Shown piece by piece: positions 1 to 8,970 of a stretch of DNA of 64,000 nucleotides. A program made the position numbers and the translations under genes. Origin of the DNA: Herbaspirillum chlorophenolicum (GTDB taxonomy: Bacteria > Pseudomonadota > Gammaproteobacteria > Burkholderiales > Burkholderiaceae_D); assembly GCF_001189955.1 (NCBI RefSeq), contig NZ_LFLT01000010.1, forward strand, positions 1 through 64,000, in the 5' to 3' direction. Below the pieces are notes generated by a model, which did not search any database, was not told where the DNA came from, and worked only from the letters and a program-made list of their open reading frames with translations. Position 1 is the first letter of the stretch. Every line of letters starts with the position of its first letter.

Positions 1-78
1 AGATATCTGCTCGCACCATGCATAGTTCTTTTGCGCAAATGCATCAGGAAGCGCCTTCAATGCTTCATCGATCGTCAT
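1..78 (-). CDS. N-terminal fragment of an unrecognised protein (cut by window edge)
   Basis: A minus-strand frame opens with ATG at 76-78 and runs off the left edge, giving only 26 residues (starts MTIDEALKALPDAFAQ). The ATG is preceded on the minus strand by a purine-rich TGGGGGA at ribosome-binding distance, which supports a real start. The fragment is too short to assign a family. It lies about 200 bases downstream of the propeller-fusion gene on the same strand. A TATAAT-like hexamer (minus strand, 171-176) sits in the gap without an obvious -35. By position it probably belongs to the polysaccharide locus. Confidence 0.5.
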   Translation of the reverse strand, partial: MTIDEALKALPDAFAQKNYAWCEQIS

Positions 79-275
79 GTATCCCCCAGTAGATTGATTT
101 AGTCGGAAACCCTTTGCCCATATGACGGCCCTTCATGGGGTGATGACTTCCATATCCGAATATAGAGCAGATTATAGGCTCGGGATCCCGTCTTTTGACA
201 GTGTTGAAAGCGTACTGCGGACTCGAAGTTTCGGAAAACATTGAGTCGGCAGCACGCCGCTTGATCGCGGCAGTT

Positions 276-1823
276 TCATATGAACCATTGGTATTTCGGT
301 ACTTGATGCGCGGCGATGAACAGGTACATCAGCCGGTTGTCGGCTGCGATAGTCGATACGGCATAACCCGTCATCTTGTATTGGCCGTAGAGGGCTTGCA
401 TGGCTTGCTGGGGGACGCCGGCGAAGAGCATGGAAGCCTTCATCTGCAAGGCCAGGGGAATGTAGTGGTCGAGGTCGATGTCGGCTTCGCTGCAGTCGAA
501 GCGCATCCAGGTCTGGCTTTCGCCCGTAGCCAGCTCGGCAGCGAGCGACGAGGCCATCGGCCTGAAGTCTTGCAGATTCAGGAGCGTCAGGTTGTCGAGC
601 TGGTTGATCCTGGCGTTACGCTCGCGCATGGCCTGTGCCGGCTCCGTCAGCGTCACTGCGATGCTGCGGTCGAACTGGTTGTTGAGCGCGGCCAGCAGGC
701 CGCCGTCGTCGCTGCCGATGTCGATGTACAGATCGCCGTCGACTTCCATGGCGTTGAAAAAACGGACCAGTTCATCCTGGAAGGCGACGCGGCTCTTCCT
801 GGTGCTGATAAAGAGTTCGCGGTCGCCGGGAGAGTTCTTGCGGTAGCTCAGCGTGCGCAGCACTTCCGGGTCGTTTTCCATGCCCAGCAGGCGTTCGCGC
901 AGGTAGTCGCCGGGAACCGAATACAGGCAGATGGAAGAGTCGTCCAGGCTGCACAGGATCTCATAGCTGCCGCGGCTCTCGTTGAAGGCGACGCCGAGCG
1001 GGAAAATAATGGGTTGTCCCAGGTACCAGCCATGCTTGTCGCTGCCGGACTTGAACGGTGAGGTGGTCAGCGGCAGCGGCGTGAAATGGCGCGGGGAATA
1101 AGGCGCGCGCCGTGAAAAGATGCAGGCGCCGCCATAGTAGATTTTCTTGCCGCCGGTCTTGGCGGAAGAATGGAAGAAGGTGATGTATTCGTCATTTCCG
1201 TAGGGGATGGGGACACTGCCGCCGCGAATTTCTCCGTAGCCCCATTCCACCCCCGGGCCCTGGTGCGTGGCGCCGAAACTCCAGTTCGCCGGCGTGCCTG
1301 TGATGGAAAGTTCCAGCACGATCCAGGGTGAGTGCGAGTAGAGGATGCCGATCGTATTCAGGTCGATGAAGAACGGTACCCAGTTCTTTTCGTAGCCCAG
1401 CATCGAATTGTCGGGCTTTTTGCCAGTACCGAGCGGATTTTGCGGCAGCTTGACGTGATGGACCAGTTCGAAGCCGCGTTGCCAGTTCAATTCCGCCAGG
1501 GCAATGGTGGTGCCGATGATTTCGCCCTGGGCGCTCCTGTCGACGTAGACGTAAAACAGGAACAGTCGGTCGCCGACCAGCAGCAGGCGCGGGTCCTCGC
1601 CCTCCGGGATCAGTTGGAACGGTTCCCCGGCCGGCTGCAGGTCCTGGTCGACCCGGACCATCCATATCTCGCCGGCGCCCCATACGGGCGGCCTCTTGTT
1701 GCGCCGGAATGCGACCCAGCGCTCTCCGTTGGGCAGGGCGACGACCGAGGGGCAAAATTCCAGGTAATTTGGCTCATCGAACCTGGGCCAGAGTTTTGCC
1801 TGTGTGATCTTGTTGATAGTCAT
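276..1823 (-). CDS. Fusion protein: five-bladed beta-propeller (GH130-like) domain plus FkbM/methyltransferase-like domain
   Basis: This is a 515-residue protein without a signal peptide. Residues ~1-330 resemble the five-bladed propeller of GH130-type glycoside phosphorylases and hydrolases: an N-terminal CPSVVALPNG strand, an EDPRLLLVGDRLFLFYV blade, and repeated Trp/Gly-rich strands. Residues ~350-505 contain a Rossmann-like start (LYIDIGSDDGGLL) and an overall layout like FkbM SAM methyltransferases, but the glycine motif is degenerate. The next gene upstream (1836-2552) is a separate FkbM-like methyltransferase, 12 bp away, so the two are probably cotranscribed. The context suggests a role in glycan assembly or modification. 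The domain assignment is by eye; the substrate and the activity of either half are unknown. Confidence 0.6.
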   Translation of the reverse strand: MTINKITQAKLWPRFDEPNYLEFCPSVVALPNGERWVAFRRNKRPPVWGAGEIWMVRVDQDLQPAGEPFQLIPEGEDPRLLLVGDRLFLFYVYVDRSAQGEIIGTTIALAELNWQRGFELVHHVKLPQNPLGTGKKPDNSMLGYEKNWVPFFIDLNTIGILYSHSPWIVLELSITGTPANWSFGATHQGPGVEWGYGEIRGGSVPIPYGNDEYITFFHSSAKTGGKKIYYGGACIFSRRAPYSPRHFTPLPLTTSPFKSGSDKHGWYLGQPIIFPLGVAFNESRGSYEILCSLDDSSICLYSVPGDYLRERLLGMENDPEVLRTLSYRKNSPGDRELFISTRKSRVAFQDELVRFFNAMEVDGDLYIDIGSDDGGLLAALNNQFDRSIAVTLTEPAQAMRERNARINQLDNLTLLNLQDFRPMASSLAAELATGESQTWMRFDCSEADIDLDHYIPLALQMKASMLFAGVPQQAMQALYGQYKMTGYAVSTIAADNRLMYLFIAAHQVPKYQWFI

Positions 1824-1835
1824 TGTGGCGCGCGG

Positions 1836-2552
1836 TCAGTCGCGGAACAGGACGTTCTGGGGCATCAGCGGCGAATGCGGGAGCCGCAGCAGTTCCTCGA
1901 TTTTCGCGGCATCCACGCCTTGCGGATCGACCCACCAGTCTTCGAACGGAATCGGATTGGGCGATACCACGGCATACATCACGCACAGGTCGGGCGCCAC
2001 CAATTGATATCCGTGGCTTCGCAGAAGCTCACGGCTTTCATTGCGCGCCCGATGGTCGCCCGAATAGGCATCGGTCTCAAAGGTGATGACGGAAAAGCGG
2101 TAAGTATCCAGCGGCAGCTTTTTCAGCACCTGCAGGGTGTTGAAGCTGGGGTCGATATCCAGCTGCAGGTAATCGATGCGCTTGTTTTCTTCGCCGAACC
2201 AGCGGGGGAGGGCTTGCGCATAGTCCAGGGTCAAAGCGTCGGCAATGACGAAATCCGCATCCGGGCGCTCCTTGATCCAGGACTGCAGGCACGACGGGTC
2301 GTATTCGAGCGAGATGCCTTGCCAGTCGAACGCCGTATTGAGGAGACAGGTATTGCTGTGGAAACTTGCCACGTTCGCGCCCACTTCCAGATAGCGGCCG
2401 TTGGTCTTCCCGCCCAGCATGGAAAGCACGTAAAGGTCTTGCCATGCCTGTGAATGGTTCTGGCGGATGCGTTTCGCGTTGCTGAAGGGGAAACGCAAGG
2501 ATTTTTCCATGTCCGCTTGCCATTTCCAGATGTTTGTCAGCGCATTGCTCAT
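1836..2552 (-). CDS. FkbM-family SAM-dependent methyltransferase-like protein
   Basis: This is a 238-residue cytosolic protein. The motif YLEVGANVASFHSNT (about residues 55-69) matches the glycine-rich SAM loop of FkbM-type enzymes, followed by an acidic strand end (SLEYDPS) and a YLQLDID motif typical of motif II/III. FkbM enzymes O-methylate sugar or polyketide hydroxyls; here a polysaccharide substrate is inferred from the neighbours. The start at ATG 2552 gives a normal N-terminus. It lies between a GT-B glycosyltransferase (49 bp upstream) and the propeller fusion (12 bp downstream), all on the minus strand, consistent with one transcript. Confidence 0.7.
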   Translation of the reverse strand: MSNALTNIWKWQADMEKSLRFPFSNAKRIRQNHSQAWQDLYVLSMLGGKTNGRYLEVGANVASFHSNTCLLNTAFDWQGISLEYDPSCLQSWIKERPDADFVIADALTLDYAQALPRWFGEENKRIDYLQLDIDPSFNTLQVLKKLPLDTYRFSVITFETDAYSGDHRARNESRELLRSHGYQLVAPDLCVMYAVVSPNPIPFEDWWVDPQGVDAAKIEELLRLPHSPLMPQNVLFRD

Positions 2553-2601
2553 TGCTTTTCCCTATTTTTTGGTCGTTGCCTTGTGCCTGCGGGGATGCCG
2601 T

Positions 2602-4329
2602 TCAGAGCAGGCCCGCATACGTCTGGTGGTACAGCGCGGCCTTGTGCGCGAGGTCAAAACCCGATTGCACTTCCTTCTGGCCTGCGCGTGCAAGCGCATG
2701 GCGCTTTGCCGGGGATTCGATCAGCATCGTGATGGCCTCCCGCCAGGCATCCCCGGAATTGGGCATCAGCAAGCCCGTTACGTCGTGCGTGACGACCTCG
2801 TTGTAGACCGAGACGTCGCTGAACACCGAAGCGATGCCGGCAGCCGAATAATCCAGCCATTTGATATAGCTCTTGCACTGGTTGTACTCGTCCGTGGCCA
2901 GCGGGATCAGCGCGATATCCCAATTCCATTGGCGCAGTTGCGCCGCATAGTCAACGTACTGGTGGACGAAGGAATGGAAGGTCGTCAAGGGATGGCCGGC
3001 CCAGCCCCTGGGGCATTCCCAGCCGACGAAATCGATGTGCAGGCGTTCGCCGTAGCGTTCTGCCAGTGCGCGCAGCGCCTCGTCCACCAGTGCGAAGTTG
3101 GACGGCTGGATCGAAGAGCCGAGCAGGCCGATATTGATCTTCCCGGCGCCGTTTCCCTGCGGCACCGGACGGTGGAACAGGTCGAAGTCGATATAGTTGG
3201 GCAGCACATGTACCGCCGGATTGAGATCGCGGTACTTGGACGCCAGGAATTCGGTCGACACCACTACCGCCTTCGCATGCCTGACGGCATATTCGATGCC
3301 TTCTTTCCAGCTTGCGCTTTGTTGCGCTTCCGGATGGTCGTGCGGGATATCGTTGAGCAGGTCATCCGATTCGTAGATCACCGGCACGTTCAGGTTGAAG
3401 ATGGCTTGCAGCGTCGAGAGCGACATCAGCCCCGGTGTGAAGCGGTGCAGCACGATCAGGTCGGCATGGTCGAGGGCATCGGTTTGCAGCTTGCCGTTGT
3501 CGATGCCCCAGACCATCTCCCAGTCGCCTTGCAGGTGGGCGAACGGGCGGATCAGGCGAATTTGCGGGCAAGGGCTCCAGGTCGACTCCACCGAATAGAC
3601 GACGATGCGTTTTTTGCGTCTGGCCGGGACTGCCGCCACGGCGCTGGGCAAGGGTTGCACCGCAGGGGGCGGCTGGGAGCCCGGCATCGGTGGGCGGGCC
3701 GTGGCTGCAGGCGGACGAGGGGCGGCTGAAGCGGCGGGCGCCGTGGCACCAGCCTGTGCCAGCCTTGCCAGCGGACGCGCCAGCCGGCCCGGGATGACCT
3801 GCGGTACGGCGGCGCGTTGCGCGGGCACGGCCGGCACAACCGGCGTGACTGGATTGAAGCGGCGCTGGCTGGCATCGATGAAAGCCCGGAGCTGGCCGGC
3901 AAAGGCCTCTTTGCCCTGCGCATAGGCGGCGTCATCGGCCAGAGGCGTCTCCAGCAGCGGCACGGCGGCGCTGGCCAGTCCGGGGCACCACGCCAGCAGC
4001 ATCTCTGCAGTGGCCGCGCCCGGCGCGCTGGGCGGCGCCAGCAGGTAACGCACGATATGGTCTGCGCCCAGCGGATTGCCGGCGATGTGGCCGGGGTAGA
4101 TGACGATGGCCCGGCGTCCGGCGTGCAAATGGGCTTCGATACGCCCTTGCGTCACGCGCGGCGTATGCAGCGCGCCATTGCCCTCCTCGGTGACATAGGC
4201 TTCTTCGCCCGCCAGGTTCAGTGCGTGGCACAGGTGGTGCAGTGCGCGTGCCTCGTCCGTATTTTCGGCATAGGCTGGGCCATGGATGTAATAGGGGAGG
4301 TTCAGGCGGGCGAACAAATCTTGTTTCAT
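2602..4329 (-). CDS. GT-B (GT4-like) glycosyltransferase with N-terminal extension and Pro/Ala-rich linker
   Basis: This 575-residue protein has three parts. Residues ~1-190 form an N-terminal domain I do not recognise. Residues ~195-265 are a low-complexity Pro/Ala/Arg linker ending in a basic RRKKR patch. Residues ~266-575 are a glycosyltransferase of GT-B fold, with VIYESDDLLNDIP, VVVSTEFLASKY, HVLPNYIDFDLFH, a phosphate-binding strand INIGLLGSS, and a C-terminal acceptor/donor region (KWLDYSAAGIASVFSDV, GLLMPNSGDAW). The open frame extends upstream to 4536, but the internal ATG at 4327-4329 (MKQDLFARLN) starts the recognisable protein and avoids a frame through the divergent promoter region. 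It probably adds a sugar to the cell-surface glycan made by this locus. Confidence 0.75.
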   Translation of the reverse strand: MKQDLFARLNLPYYIHGPAYAENTDEARALHHLCHALNLAGEEAYVTEEGNGALHTPRVTQGRIEAHLHAGRRAIVIYPGHIAGNPLGADHIVRYLLAPPSAPGAATAEMLLAWCPGLASAAVPLLETPLADDAAYAQGKEAFAGQLRAFIDASQRRFNPVTPVVPAVPAQRAAVPQVIPGRLARPLARLAQAGATAPAASAAPRPPAATARPPMPGSQPPPAVQPLPSAVAAVPARRKKRIVVYSVESTWSPCPQIRLIRPFAHLQGDWEMVWGIDNGKLQTDALDHADLIVLHRFTPGLMSLSTLQAIFNLNVPVIYESDDLLNDIPHDHPEAQQSASWKEGIEYAVRHAKAVVVSTEFLASKYRDLNPAVHVLPNYIDFDLFHRPVPQGNGAGKINIGLLGSSIQPSNFALVDEALRALAERYGERLHIDFVGWECPRGWAGHPLTTFHSFVHQYVDYAAQLRQWNWDIALIPLATDEYNQCKSYIKWLDYSAAGIASVFSDVSVYNEVVTHDVTGLLMPNSGDAWREAITMLIESPAKRHALARAGQKEVQSGFDLAHKAALYHQTYAGLL

Positions 4330-4616
4330 GGCTGGGGGCGGTCGGGTTTGCGGGCCAGTATAGCAGTGCGTTTTTGCCGTGAATTGGGCGAATTGGCGGT
4401 AAAGATGCCGACAAATCGTCGGATCAGGCAGATTCCCCTGGAGCCGCAAAAAGCCAAATTGGAACCGATAAACCGTGCAGACCGGCGGATATCCCCATGG
4501 CAAAGCCGGTAACATATCTTCTTCGCCGGAGGGCATCCATTGGCTGATGGAAATGCTTTCCGCGCGGCCGTGCCTGGCGGGCAGGGCCGCTCATCATCCA
4601 GTGTTAGGGGCAGAAA

Positions 4617-5393
4617 TTGAAAGTTGTCATTCTCGCAGGTGGCCTGGGCACGCGGCTCGGGGAAGAAACCGATGTGCGGCCGAAACCGATGGTCGAAATT
4701 GGCGGCAAGCCGATCCTGTGGCACATCATGAAGGGCTATTCGCAGCACGGCTTCAACGAATTCGTGATCCTGCTCGGCTACAAGGGCTACATGATCAAGG
4801 AGTTCTTTGCCAATTATTTCCTGCATCAGGGTGACGTTACCATCGACCTGGCCGACAACCGCGTCGAAGTGCACCGCAACAAGTCCGAGCCGTGGAAGGT
4901 CACGCTGGTGGAAACCGGCCTGCATACCCAGACTGGCGGGCGCCTGCTGGCTGCGCGCGATTACCTCAAGGACGACGATTTCATGCTGACTTATGGCGAT
5001 GGCGTTTCCGACGTGGATGTGGGCGCGCTGGTGCGGCATCACCGCAGCCACCAGCCGGTAGTGACCATGACCACGGTGCAGCCCGAGGCGCGTTTCGGCA
5101 TGGTGCAGACCGACGAGGCCGGCCTGATCCGCGACTTCCGCGAGAAGCCGCCGGGCGACCTGGGCTGGATCAATGGCGGCTTCATGGTGTGCCGCCAGGG
5201 CGTGTTCGATTACCTCAAGGACGGCGAGGGCACGATCTTCGAGCGCGCGCCGCTGGAGCAGATCGCCGCCGATGGCAAACTGCTGAACTGGCCGCACCAC
5301 GGTTTCTGGAAGTGCATGGATACACTGCGCGACAAGATCCAGCTGAACCAGATGTGGGACCAGGACCAGGCGCGCTGGAAGACCTGGAGTTGA
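4617..5393 (+). CDS. rfbF: Glucose-1-phosphate cytidylyltransferase (TTG start)
   Basis: RfbF makes CDP-glucose from CTP and glucose-1-phosphate, the first step to CDP-6-deoxyhexoses. The 258-residue length fits the family (~257). The N-terminal nucleotidyltransferase signature ILAGGLGTRLGEET with RPKPMVEIGGKPILWHI is intact, followed by LGYKGYMIKEFF, the YGDGVSDVD metal site and the WINGGFMV sugar-pocket motif. The first codon is TTG (4617-4619), preceded by TTAGGGGCAG as ribosome-binding site; no ATG fits because the conserved sequence begins at once. It is first in a four-gene operon and divergent from the glycosyltransferase; the 287-bp gap should hold both promoters. Confidence 0.93.
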   Translation: MKVVILAGGLGTRLGEETDVRPKPMVEIGGKPILWHIMKGYSQHGFNEFVILLGYKGYMIKEFFANYFLHQGDVTIDLADNRVEVHRNKSEPWKVTLVETGLHTQTGGRLLAARDYLKDDDFMLTYGDGVSDVDVGALVRHHRSHQPVVTMTTVQPEARFGMVQTDEAGLIRDFREKPPGDLGWINGGFMVCRQGVFDYLKDGEGTIFERAPLEQIAADGKLLNWPHHGFWKCMDTLRDKIQLNQMWDQDQARWKTWS

Positions 5394-5397
5394 CGCC

Positions 5398-5955
5398 GTG
5401 AACCTGCGGATCGAGGAGACCGGCATCGCCGGCGCCGTGGTCGTCTCCAGCCTGCGCCGCGGCGATGCGCGTGGCGGTTTCGCGCGCTGGTTCTGCGAGG
5501 ATGAACTGGCGTCCGTGCTGGACGGCAGCCACATCGTGCAGATCAACAACTCGGTCACGGCCGAGCCCGGCAGCGTGCGCGGCATGCATTTCCAATATGC
5601 GCCGCATGCCGAAAAAAAACTCATCCGCTGCATCGCAGGCAGCGTGTTCGACGTGGTGCTGGATTTGCGGCGCGGCTCGCCGACTTTCCTGCAATGGCGC
5701 ACGGTCGAACTGGCTGCCGGGGATGACCGCGCCATCCTGATTCCCGAGGGCTGCGCGCACGGTTTCCAGGCGCTCTCGGCTGACGCCTCCCTGCTTTACC
5801 TGCATACTGCGGCCTATGCGCCGGCCGCCGAAGGCGGCGTGCGCCATGATGATCCGCGTGCCGCGATCGCCTGGCCATTGCCGCCGAAGAATTTGTCGCC
5901 GCGCGACCTCCAGCACCCGCTGCTGGCTTCCGATTTCGATGGAATCTCGCTATGA
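5398..5955 (+). CDS. dTDP-4-dehydrorhamnose 3,5-epimerase-like (RfbC family) sugar epimerase
   Basis: This 185-residue cupin-fold protein of the RmlC/RfbC family carries the catalytic-His motif RGMHFQ (His64), the KLIRCIAGSVFDVVLDLRRGS strand pair and IPEGCAHGFQAL. It starts with GTG four bases after the rfbF stop and overlaps the next gene by ATGA, so translation is coupled. A second, more typical RfbC lies at 9997-10542, so this copy probably acts on the CDP-4-keto-6-deoxyglucose made by RfbF and RfbG rather than on the dTDP sugar. The epimerised position (C3, C5 or both) cannot be read from sequence. Confidence 0.8.
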   Translation: MNLRIEETGIAGAVVVSSLRRGDARGGFARWFCEDELASVLDGSHIVQINNSVTAEPGSVRGMHFQYAPHAEKKLIRCIAGSVFDVVLDLRRGSPTFLQWRTVELAAGDDRAILIPEGCAHGFQALSADASLLYLHTAAYAPAAEGGVRHDDPRAAIAWPLPPKNLSPRDLQHPLLASDFDGISL

Positions 5956-7175
5956 AATGCCGCCACTGCCAGACCGAATTGCATGACACCTTCATCGACC
6001 TGGGCTTCTCGCCGCCATCCAATGCCTACCTGAGGGCAGAGGACTTGCAGCGGCCCGAGACCTATTACCCGCTGAAGGTAATGGTGTGCCGCCAGTGCTG
6101 GCTGGTGCAGACCGAGGATTACACTCATTACGACCAGTTGTTTGCTACCGACTACGCGTACTTCTCGTCGACTTCCAGCACCTGGCTCAAGCACGCCTCC
6201 GGCTACGTCGACATGATCGCCGCGCGGCTGAACCTCGATGCAAAGTCGCTGGTGGTGGAGTTGGCCGCCAACGATGGTTACCTATTGCAATATGTGCAGC
6301 AAAAAGGGATTCCTTGCCTGGGCGTGGAACCGACCAAGAGTACCGCCGACGCCGCGCGCGAGAAGGGCATTCCCATCGTCGAGGAATTCTTCGGCGTGGC
6401 GCTCGGGCAGCGCTTGCGCCAGAGCCATGGCGCGGCCGACCTGATCGCCGCCAACAATGTGCTGGCCCATGTGCCTGACATCAATGATTTCGTCGGCGGC
6501 ATGGCGGCGCTGCTGGCGCCGCAAGGCACCGTGACGGTGGAGTGCCCGCACCTGCTCAACCTGATCGGGCAGTCGCAGTTCGACACCATCTACCATGAGC
6601 ATTTCTCGTACCTGTCGCTGGTGGCGGTAGAGCGCGTGATGCGCGCGCAAGGGTTGCGCGTGTACGATGTCGAGGAGCTGCCTACGCACGGCGGCAGCCT
6701 GCGTATCTATGCCTGCCATCTGGATGCCGCGCTGGCCACGGCGCCGGCGGTGCCCGCCATGCTGGCGCGCGAACGCGCCTTCGGTCTGGAAAGCATCGAT
6801 GCCTACGCCGGTTTCCAGCGCAAGGCCGAAGAGATCAAGGCCGGCCTGCTGGAATTCCTGCTGGCGCAAAAGCGCGCCGGCAAGAAGGTCCTGGCCTACG
6901 GCGCCGCTGCCAAGGGCAACACGCTGCTCAATTATTCCGGTGTCCATCCCGACCTGCTGCCGCTGGTGGCCGATGCCGCGCCTTCCAAGCAGGACAAGTA
7001 CATGCCGGGCAGCCACATCCCCATCGTCTCGCCTGCGCGCCTGCTGCAGGAGAAGCCCGACGTGGTGCTGATCCTGCCATGGAACATCAAGGACGAGGTT
7101 GCCCAGCAACTGGCCGAGATCCGCGGCTGGGGCGGCCGCTTCGCCATTGCCGTGCCGCAGTTGCAGGTCTGGTGA
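5952..7175 (+). CDS. Sugar C-methyltransferase (NovU/TylC3-like, class I SAM methyltransferase)
   Basis: This 407-residue protein has the three-part architecture of nucleotide-sugar C-methyltransferases. The N-terminal zinc-binding region has paired cysteines (CRHC at 3-6; CRQC near 49-52). A SAM-binding core has VELAANDGYLLQYV and a catalytic-type HEHFSYLS motif. The C-terminal domain contains YGAAAKGNTLLNY and VADAAPSKQDKYMPG. The family methylates C3 (or C5) of 4-keto-6-deoxysugars. The start overlaps the epimerase stop as ATGA. With RfbF here and RfbG at 13599-14675 it completes a plausible route to a branched-chain CDP-6-deoxyhexose. Confidence 0.82.
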   Translation: MKCRHCQTELHDTFIDLGFSPPSNAYLRAEDLQRPETYYPLKVMVCRQCWLVQTEDYTHYDQLFATDYAYFSSTSSTWLKHASGYVDMIAARLNLDAKSLVVELAANDGYLLQYVQQKGIPCLGVEPTKSTADAAREKGIPIVEEFFGVALGQRLRQSHGAADLIAANNVLAHVPDINDFVGGMAALLAPQGTVTVECPHLLNLIGQSQFDTIYHEHFSYLSLVAVERVMRAQGLRVYDVEELPTHGGSLRIYACHLDAALATAPAVPAMLARERAFGLESIDAYAGFQRKAEEIKAGLLEFLLAQKRAGKKVLAYGAAAKGNTLLNYSGVHPDLLPLVADAAPSKQDKYMPGSHIPIVSPARLLQEKPDVVLILPWNIKDEVAQQLAEIRGWGGRFAIAVPQLQVW

Positions 7176-7202
7176 TACGCGCGGCGACACGATAAGGCAT
7201 CC

Positions 7203-8951
7203 ATGAACATCCATCTTTTCCAGATCTGCCCCGATAGCGGCGACGCCGGGGATGCCGGCTTTACGCCGCTGGCTAACCCTGAGTCCGGCGCCTGGGGCGA
7301 CTTTGCCGCGATCCGCGGCTTCTTCCATACGCAGGCGGTGGATGATGAGCACTGGTATGCCTTCGTGCCGCGCGGCTTTGTCGCGCAGACCGGCCTGAGT
7401 GCTGCCCGCCTGGTTGGGCTGGTGCAGACCGAGCCGGGGCGCGACGCCTATACCTTCTTCCCGCGCACACTCGATGCGGCCGCGCATTTCAATCTTTTCC
7501 TGCAGGGCGAGCACCAGTTGCCGGGCCTGGTCGCCTCCGCGCGTGCTTTCCTGGACAGTGTGGGATTGGCGCTCGATCCGGAGAATTTTGTCCCGGCCTG
7601 GCAGAGCAACGTGCTCAATGGTTTCGTGTTGGCCAAACCTGTGTTCTGGCGGACCTGGTTCGATTTGGCCGAGCGGCTGTATCAGCTTGCCGGCGAAGAG
7701 AACGGGCAGCTCACTGACCAGCTTAACGGCACAGTGCCGACGAACGAGACGGTGAGCGTCAAACGCCTGCTGGGCGAGCGGCTGGCTTCGCTGGTGCTGG
7801 CGCTGGATCAGCAATTGCAAATCTGGCATTGCCCGCCTGCGCAGATGCCTGCGGCGCAGCAGCTTGCAGCGCAGGACCTGATGGCGCTCGACGCGCTGCG
7901 CGCCGCTTATGCGCAACAGAATGATGCGCTCGTGCGCTCCCGTTTCGACGCACTGGGCGCGCGTCTGCTGCGCGAAGTGAACGCAGCGCCGGCCCGTCCA
8001 CCTTCGGCGGTGGCGGCTGAGCAGCGTCCGCTCAGTATTTCTTCCGCCGCTGCGGCGATTTCGTCATCCGGGCTCCGGCTGGGCGGAAGTTCTCCCGTTG
8101 CGGCGTCCGATGCGGCGGCACAGGCCGCGCGTGGCGAATTGGTGTTCGGCTGCATGACCCACGTGCCGCTACCGGTGAAGTTTCCCGATTACGTCTTGCC
8201 GATCTATCTGGGCGAATCGCAACATGACGGCGCGCTTAACCTGCGCGACCTTGCGCCGGAGTGGGTACCTTACCATCCCATCGTGGGCGGCATGCTGGGC
8301 AATTTCGCGCTGCGCAACCTGATCCTGCGCGAGTACCCCAAGGTGCAGCGCGTGGGCGTGTGCATGTACCGCAAGTTCGTCTCGCGCGAGCGCATCAGCG
8401 GCGTGCCGGCCGACGATAACTGGATGATGGACGTGGTGTCCGACCGGGAGTTCGCCCACCAGAGCCTGGAGCAGATGCTGGAGCCGGGTTCCCAGGATTT
8501 CGTGATCGGCCAGACCTGCGGCTTCAACTATGGCGGGCAGAGCGCCGGCTACCTGACCCACTATGCGCATGCGCATTATGCCGAGGACCTGTTGCGCTAC
8601 GCGGCGGCGGCGATCGAGCTGGGGGTGTTCGGCAAGGCCGAAGCCGAGGCGTTCTTCAGCGAGAAAGTGTTCTTCATGGGCGGCGTCGAACTGGGCGTGT
8701 TCCCGGCCCAGTTCTGGCTGCAGGCCATCGGCCAGATCGAGGCCGTGACCTGGTATTGCGTGCAGCGCTACGACACCCGCCGCGAGGGCTACCAGACCCG
8801 CGCCTGGGCTTTTTGCGCCGAGCGTTTGGGCAGTTTCCTGCTGCTGCGGGAGTTGCGTGCGCGGTATGGCGAGCCGGCTTACCAGCGTTTCTTCGGCCAG
8901 CTCAACCTGATTACCAGGGGCGACCAGAAACAGTACGTGCCCAGCCACTGA
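7203..8951 (+). CDS. Unrecognised two-domain protein of the polysaccharide operon
   Basis: This 582-residue protein has no signal peptide or membrane segment. Residues ~1-255 are rich in Trp and acidic residues. Residues ~256-315 are an Ala/Ser/Pro linker. Residues ~318-580 form a second domain with YLGESQHDGALNL, YHPIVGGMLGNFALRN, GVCMYRKFVSRERI, VFFMGGVELGVFPAQFW and AFCAERLGSFLLL. The order of a bordering-residue motif (MYRKF), a metal-like acidic stretch and a late AERL helix recalls DUF4422-type polysaccharide glycosyltransferases, but this is a weak visual resemblance. It is last in the rfbF operon, 27 bp after the C-methyltransferase, so it is plausibly the transferase or modifier for the CDP-sugar made there. 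Function unassigned. Confidence 0.6.
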   Translation: MNIHLFQICPDSGDAGDAGFTPLANPESGAWGDFAAIRGFFHTQAVDDEHWYAFVPRGFVAQTGLSAARLVGLVQTEPGRDAYTFFPRTLDAAAHFNLFLQGEHQLPGLVASARAFLDSVGLALDPENFVPAWQSNVLNGFVLAKPVFWRTWFDLAERLYQLAGEENGQLTDQLNGTVPTNETVSVKRLLGERLASLVLALDQQLQIWHCPPAQMPAAQQLAAQDLMALDALRAAYAQQNDALVRSRFDALGARLLREVNAAPARPPSAVAAEQRPLSISSAAAAISSSGLRLGGSSPVAASDAAAQAARGELVFGCMTHVPLPVKFPDYVLPIYLGESQHDGALNLRDLAPEWVPYHPIVGGMLGNFALRNLILREYPKVQRVGVCMYRKFVSRERISGVPADDNWMMDVVSDREFAHQSLEQMLEPGSQDFVIGQTCGFNYGGQSAGYLTHYAHAHYAEDLLRYAAAAIELGVFGKAEAEAFFSEKVFFMGGVELGVFPAQFWLQAIGQIEAVTWYCVQRYDTRREGYQTRAWAFCAERLGSFLLLRELRARYGEPAYQRFFGQLNLITRGDQKQYVPSH

Positions 8952-8970
8952 TGGGTTGTGCCGGAAGCGA

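Noticed and set aside
4390-4420. ops/JUMPstart-like element (GGCGGTAA) upstream of rfbF
   Set aside because: It differs from the ops core GGCGGTAG at the last base, lacks the rest of JUMPstart, and chance occurrence is high.
6282-7916. 544-codon antisense frame across the C-methyltransferase and the next gene
   Set aside because: It spans two genes with clear plus-strand coding and has no start context or domain.
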